Shown: piece by piece, positions 60,018 to 64,000 of the stretch
How the letters are laid out: each line of letters begins with the position of its first letter
Position numbering within the stretch: the stretch's first letter is position 1
Source of the DNA: Paenibacillus_AB hodogayensis
GTDB taxonomy: Bacteria > Bacillota > Bacilli > Paenibacillales > NBRC-103111
NCBI RefSeq assembly: GCF_039536325.1
Contig: NZ_BAAAYO010000010.1
Location: 620,001 to 684,000 of the forward strand
Direction: 5' to 3'
Length of the DNA stretch: 64,000 bases
Notes under the pieces: model-generated
Told to the model about the DNA's origin: nothing
Seen by the model: only the letters and a program-made list of their open reading frames with translations
The model's database searches: none
Made by a program: the position numbers and the translations under genes

Positions 60018-60755
60018 TCAGATGAACGTCTTCGGATCGACTCCCCATTTGTCCACAAATTTATGGAAATTCATATCCACCAGCCGGTCCATCCGCTCCT
60101 GCCCCTGCTTGCGGAAGCTCTGGCTGCCGTAATGATGCACGAGCGTATCTCCGGCGATCAGCAGCCGGTATCCGGCCAGCCGGGCCCGGTAGCAGTAATC
60201 GTCGTCCTCGTAATGGCCGGGAGAAAACCGTTCGTCCAGCAGTCCGATCCGGTCCATCAGCTCCCGCTTGAACAAGAAGCATAAACCGACGATCCGCCTG
60301 GCTTCGATCCATTTCGCCGGATCGGAAACGTTGAATTGATCGGCGGTTTCCTGAAATTCATTCATATCGCCGTAGGCCAGCTCGATCTGCTGCATGCCGC
60401 TCGCATAGTTCGTGCGCGGGCCGACGATGCCGACCCGCTCCGTGCTGTACAGACTATTCAGCATATTCGCCAGCCACCGCTTCGATACGACGACATCGTT
60501 GTTGAGCAGCAGCAGTTCGCTGCCGCTGGCCGCCTTCAAGCCGTAGTTGCACGCCTCGGGGAAGCCGCGGTTTTCCGGCAGCGAGACGAGCACGACCGAT
60601 TTCTTGAGACAATAATCGATCGTCCCGTCGGTCGAGCCGTTGTCCACGACGACGATCTCGTAAGGCGTATCGGTATACGTCTCGATCGCCTGGATGCATT
60701 CTCGCAGCAGGTCGAGCTCGTTGAAGGTCGGAATGATGATGCTGGTCATGCTCAT
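60018..60755 (-). CDS. GT2 family glycosyltransferase
   Basis: 245 aa from ATG 60755 (GGGAGGG 8 bases upstream, ATGA overlap). IIIPTFNELDLLRECI near 6-21; VVVDNGSTDGT near 35-45; LLLNNDVVVSKRWL near 80-93; GHYEDDDYCYRARL near 178-191. Rhamnosyltransferase-like GT2; donor not determinable. Very similar in its core to the GT2 domain at 51765-53129. Confidence 0.88.
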   Translation of the reverse strand: MSMTSIIIPTFNELDLLRECIQAIETYTDTPYEIVVVDNGSTDGTIDYCLKKSVVLVSLPENRGFPEACNYGLKAASGSELLLLNNDVVVSKRWLANMLNSLYSTERVGIVGPRTNYASGMQQIELAYGDMNEFQETADQFNVSDPAKWIEARRIVGLCFLFKRELMDRIGLLDERFSPGHYEDDDYCYRARLAGYRLLIAGDTLVHHYGSQSFRKQGQERMDRLVDMNFHKFVDKWGVDPKTFI

Positions 60756-61882
60756 GAGGAAGCCCTCCCGAGCGCCTGACGGTCGCGTATGACGTCCGCG
60801 GCGTGCAGTCTGGCCCCGTTCTCGCGCATCAACAGCTCGAACGCCTCCAGATGATCGCCGATAATCATGCGGCCCACCGGATTGTCGTGTCCGGAGTTTT
60901 TGTCGCGCACCCGATTTTTGGCGATGACGTCGATGCTCGGCCCGGCCTCGACCTTCAGGCCGCTGCGGATCGCCATTGCCTGCGCCTTCGGCGGCACGAT
61001 CAGGCTTGCGCATCCGATCGTATCGAGCGCCCGGCGCGACAGCGCATGCGGCACCGCCGTCATCGAGTTGGCTTCCAAATCGGCCCGCCCCAGCGCCCGG
61101 TTAAGCATTTCCTTGACGATCGTGACCTGGTCGCGACTGGAGAACACGTCGATATACGGCATGATGTCGTTCAACGAGACATCGGTTCCTGTCTCCACGG
61201 CGTCGATAAACGGAAGGAGATGGTCGGCAAAGATCGGAAAATCCCCGTCCATAAACAGCACGATATCGGAGCGGATCAGCTTCGCTCCCACCGCCCGCCC
61301 CACGTCGTGCCCGAGCGGCCGCGCGTAGTGCACGACGACGCCCTTGCCCGGCTTCCGCGCATTCCAGAACGTCCGGTCGACAGAGCCGTTGACGACGATG
61401 ACCAGCTCGTCGAGGGGAAGCCGTTCGAGCTGCTCCAATACGACCGGAATCGCCTTCTCCTCGTTCATCGCCGTGACGACCGCGCCGATCGTCTTCGTCG
61501 TCGGCACCAGCACCGGGTTGCCGAGCCGGACGCCCTTCACGCTCTCGAAGCCGGCGACGAATTTGTCCGCGGCCTCGTGATACAGACTCCACGTCCAGGA
61601 GGCCGCGCGCTCGGTCGACCGCCAGCCGTTCCAGCTGCGGTTCAACAGGCGGATAACCCCTCCGTCCGCTCCTTCGTCGGCCTGCAGGGCAGCCTCGCGA
61701 CCGGCGGTGAATGCCCGCTGCGCCACGCCGGAGGCGTCCAGTCCGCGTCCGGTTCCGGCTTTGGGTGCCGCTCGAGAACGGGATGCCCTTCTGCCTTTCC
61801 ACTTGCCGCCCGGGCGGAACCGGCGCAGCCGGCCGTTTGACGGGCGCGCCGACCTCCGCCTCGCGCGTTTTCGTATGCTCAT
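60752..61882 (-). CDS. GT2-like glycosyltransferase with polybasic N-terminus
   Basis: 376 aa; GAGGTGA before ATG 61882. Residues 1-45 are Arg/Lys-rich (SIRKRARRRSARPSNGRLRR). Residues about 50-110 are helical with degenerate small-residue repeats. GT2 core from about 130: GAVVTAMNEEKAIPVVLEQL, IVVNGSVDRT, ARPLGHDVGRAVGAKLIRS near 190-208, LFMDGDFPIFADH near 212-224. Tandem paralogue of the next gene upstream. Confidence 0.83.
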   Translation of the reverse strand: MSIRKRARRRSARPSNGRLRRFRPGGKWKGRRASRSRAAPKAGTGRGLDASGVAQRAFTAGREAALQADEGADGGVIRLLNRSWNGWRSTERAASWTWSLYHEAADKFVAGFESVKGVRLGNPVLVPTTKTIGAVVTAMNEEKAIPVVLEQLERLPLDELVIVVNGSVDRTFWNARKPGKGVVVHYARPLGHDVGRAVGAKLIRSDIVLFMDGDFPIFADHLLPFIDAVETGTDVSLNDIMPYIDVFSSRDQVTIVKEMLNRALGRADLEANSMTAVPHALSRRALDTIGCASLIVPPKAQAMAIRSGLKVEAGPSIDVIAKNRVRDKNSGHDNPVGRMIIGDHLEAFELLMRENGARLHAADVIRDRQALGRASS

Positions 61883-61886
61883 GACT

Positions 61887-62798
61887 TCACCTCACGCTTT
61901 CCCTCGCCCGCGTCAGGTCGGGCTTATTCCCTCGCTCGTTCGTCGCCCGGATATACCAGTCGAGCGCCTCGAGATGGTCGCCGACAATCAGACCTTCCAA
62001 CGGATCGTCCCCATGCTTGCCCATCCGTTTCCTCCGCTTCGGGTTGGTGCGGCCGACCTCGATATGGTGTACCGCCCGAACGTCGAGCCCCCGGCAGATG
62101 CCGATCGTCTGGGCTTTCGGCGGGATGGCTAAATGCTCCCAGCCGATCGCTTCGAGCGCCCTGCGGCTCAACGCGTGGGGAATCGTCGTCATCGAGGCTC
62201 CCTTGAGTTCAGGACGGGACAATGCGATATTCAAAGCGTGCTTGGCAAGCACGACGCCGTGCACGCTCATCTTGTCGGTCGGCCCGAGATAGCTGTTCAG
62301 CGCGATATCGACCCCGTTGTCGATCGCCTTGACAAGCGGCATTATCTCCTTGGCCGAAATGACGATATCCCCGTCCGTGAACACAATGATTTTGCCCCGC
62401 GCTTCCCTCGCCCCGATGCTGCGTCCCACGTCATGACCGAGCGCCGACGGGTAATACAGCACGCGGGCACCTAGCGATTCCGCTATTTTGCCGCTGCCGT
62501 CCGTCGTCCCGTTGGCGACGACGATGACCTCCGTGCTGCGGTGGATGCGGAACGCTTCCTGGACGACCCGGGCGATCGTCCTTCGTTCGTTGACGACCGG
62601 TATGACCACCGAGACGACAGGCGCATTCGGCGTCCCCCCGGTTGCCAGGTCGGCTATCGCCGGCATTGGGTTCGGCGTCTCGGGAGGCGCAGAGAACGTG
62701 GCTTTCCCGCCTCTAGTCGGCCGGCGGTTCCGGGCGGCTCCGGGGCGGGACTTGCGCCGGTTGGGCGCCGTTCGTTTACCCGCACGCGACTTCAACAT
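61887..62798 (-). CDS. GT2-like glycosyltransferase with polybasic N-terminus
   Basis: 303 aa from the second of two adjacent ATGs (62798), 6 bases after GGAGGTGA. Residues 2-35 basic (KSRAGKRTAPNRRKSRPGAA). GT2 core: VSVVIPVVNERRTIARVV near 63-80, VVANGTTDGSG near 95, SALGHDVGRSIGAREARGK near 117-135, VFTDGDIVISAKEIM near 138-152. First gene of the 12-gene operon ending at 51476. Confidence 0.83.
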   Translation of the reverse strand: MLKSRAGKRTAPNRRKSRPGAARNRRPTRGGKATFSAPPETPNPMPAIADLATGGTPNAPVVSVVIPVVNERRTIARVVQEAFRIHRSTEVIVVANGTTDGSGKIAESLGARVLYYPSALGHDVGRSIGAREARGKIIVFTDGDIVISAKEIMPLVKAIDNGVDIALNSYLGPTDKMSVHGVVLAKHALNIALSRPELKGASMTTIPHALSRRALEAIGWEHLAIPPKAQTIGICRGLDVRAVHHIEVGRTNPKRRKRMGKHGDDPLEGLIVGDHLEALDWYIRATNERGNKPDLTRARESVR

Positions 62799-63065
62799 CA
62801 TTCACCTCCGATCGTTGGTCCAGGCTGAATACGCACGCATGCCGCTGATAAGAAGGACCGCCGTTCAAGGCGATCCGGGTTGCCTTGCTTATGAGTCATC
62901 TTATGAAAATCCGCATTCGACGGAAGGGCATCTGCCGATTGTCCGACAAAAAGGGCTGCAAATGCCCTGCCGAACCTTTCGTCGACAAAGTTCAAGCCCA
63001 TGACCGCAGCAGCCGGAGCACCGGCCTTAACACCAGGTATGGCGCTGCGGCTTGCGGACAAGCAC
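62799..63065 (-). other. Upstream region of the 12-gene operon, no gene
   Basis: No coding sequence I can support. Minus strand CATAAGATG (62872-62880) is one base off the CATAnnnTA -10, but has no AC-type -35, so the operon promoter is not identified. Confidence 0.5.
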
Positions 63066-63097
63066 AAAAAAACGGCCCGCCTTAAAAGGCGGACCGG
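63066..63097 (-). terminator. Terminator of the repetitive surface-protein gene
   Basis: Minus strand CGGTCCGCC, loop ttttaa, GGCGGGCCG, then seven T. Confidence 0.92.
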
Positions 63098-63173
63098 AAA
63101 AGAACAGGGCACTGATGCTTGCGGCCGCCGGGACGGCGGGCAAAGAGATGGCGCCGAAACAGATAAGCTCCCG

Positions 63174-64000
63174 TCAAACTTTGGAGCCAATCGCAATCCA
63201 ATTGACGATGCCGGAAGGCTCTGGCGTGAATTTGGTTCTGACGATCTCGATCAGGGCGGCCCGTTCCGTGCGGGCTTTCAGCACCGCGTAGCAGGCCGGG
63301 TGATTGGTAGTTGCCACCAGAATGCAATCCGATGCGGAGAACGGCTCCGCGAAAGTTATTTCCACGACGACGGTCTCGGCATGCACCTCGAACTGGAACG
63401 GAACGGCGCCGAACTGCTGCAGCGCGCATCCCGTTGCGGCCGTAGTCCGCACGGGGGCGAAGTCCAGCTTCGACGGCGCGATCGACCGCTCGGCGAGATG
63501 CTCTCCTTGTACCGCCAGAGGAGCCAGCTTGTCGGCTACGACCGCCCCGTCGGCGATCTTCCCGGAGGTGATGGCGCCGTCGGCCACATGATCGGTTGCG
63601 ACTCTGCCTCTCTCCAACGCGTAACCTTGCGCGAAGTCGGAGGCCGGAGGCAGCACGATGCTCTTCAGGTGATGCGGCTCGATCGAACCGGCTTCAATAT
63701 GATGCCCGTTAATCGCGCCGGCGCGAATATGCGTTCCCTCGACACTGTTGCCGGCGAGGGCCGCCCCGGTTACGGCCCCGAAAGCCAGCTTCTCGGCCGT
63801 TACGCTTCCGTTGACAATCTTGTCGGGCGTTACTGTGTTCGCGGAAAGCTTCTGTACCGTAATGGCACCGTCGGCCAACTTTTCGGATGTTACCGCATTT
63901 GGAGAAAGCTTCTCCGTCGTGATTGCGTTCACGGACACCTTCTCCGTCGTCACGGCTCCATCAGCCAACTCCTTCGGCGTGATCGCGTTCGCGGACAATT
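63174..64000 (-). CDS. Repetitive surface protein, 5' end beyond the window
   Basis: The frame is open to the right edge; at least 275 codons. Residues visible first are a run of about ten-residue repeats of the form AVTxxKLAxG (NAITTEKLSP, GAITVQKLSA, GSVTAEKLAF), interrupted by GTHIRAGAINGHHIEAGSIE. The last 110 residues form a beta-rich C-terminal domain ending NWIAIGSKV. Such repeats occur in trimeric fibre-like proteins of phage tails and Firmicute spore surfaces. Its position at the head of the glycan region suggests a second surface filament and possible glycan acceptor. Confidence 0.72.
   Translation of the reverse strand, partial: LSANAITPKELADGAVTTEKVSVNAITTEKLSPNAVTSEKLADGAITVQKLSANTVTPDKIVNGSVTAEKLAFGAVTGAALAGNSVEGTHIRAGAINGHHIEAGSIEPHHLKSIVLPPASDFAQGYALERGRVATDHVADGAITSGKIADGAVVADKLAPLAVQGEHLAERSIAPSKLDFAPVRTTAATGCALQQFGAVPFQFEVHAETVVVEITFAEPFSASDCILVATTNHPACYAVLKARTERAALIEIVRTKFTPEPSGIVNWIAIGSKV

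Overview
The window looks like chromosome from an endospore-forming, GC-rich Firmicute of the Paenibacillaceae (Paenibacillus/Cohnella-like). I infer this from strong Gly-Gly-rich Shine-Dalgarno sites with ATG/GTG/TTG starts, a collagen-like spore-surface protein with an NTTRR-F1-type N-terminus, a CgeB-family protein, sigma-K-like promoters and two-TM AraC-type regulators. It is an inference from gene content; no rRNA, tRNA or other phylogenetic marker is present.

Layout. 1-1434: 3' part of a collagen-like surface protein with three 243-bp tandem repeats (runs off the left edge). 1617-6083: four-gene minus-strand operon (two GT2 enzymes with TPR-like tails, a TylF-like methyltransferase and a third GT2), followed by a methyltransferase fragment cut by a terminator. 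6631-17576: membrane protein, two-TM AraC regulator divergent from an orphan sugar-binding lipoprotein (with a cre-like site), a YpmS-like protein, a DEAD-box helicase, a GH78 rhamnosidase and its AraC regulator. 17754-23776: six-gene, translationally coupled catabolic operon (two TIM-barrel epimerases, Gfo/Idh/MocA dehydrogenase, ceramidase-like hydrolase, NagB-like, NagA-like), divergent from a GntR regulator fused to a solute-binding-protein domain. 26001-28145: methyl-accepting chemotaxis protein.

28201-64000 is one large surface-glycan region: three small helical proteins behind a sigma-K-like promoter; four GT61 enzymes; two GT4 paralogues; methyltransferase; GDP-mannose 6-dehydrogenase-like enzyme; UDP-glucose dehydrogenase and UDP-glucuronate decarboxylase; a GT fused to a DNRLRE domain; DUF4214 protein; two kinase-fold proteins; mannose-1-P guanylyltransferase, GDP-mannose dehydratase and GDP-fucose synthase; RmlA, RmlC, RmlD (no RmlB) with an L-2-hydroxyglutarate oxidase and an extra SDR; many GT2 enzymes, a GT-D-fold enzyme and a CgeB-type enzyme. 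It ends in another repetitive surface protein open at the right edge. Together these could supply GDP-ManA, GDP-6-deoxysugar (fucose-type), UDP-GlcA, UDP-Xyl and dTDP-Rha and assemble them on the collagen-like or other spore-surface proteins.

The most unusual feature is a shared N-terminal tag on several of the transferases: a Lys/Arg-rich tail followed by a tetrapeptide repeat of aromatic-x-x-Gly (equivalent to overlapping GxxxG). A stand-alone 89-residue protein (51476-51745) is made of little else. I propose that this is a docking or assembly module for a spore-surface glycosylation machine, possibly under sigma-K control.
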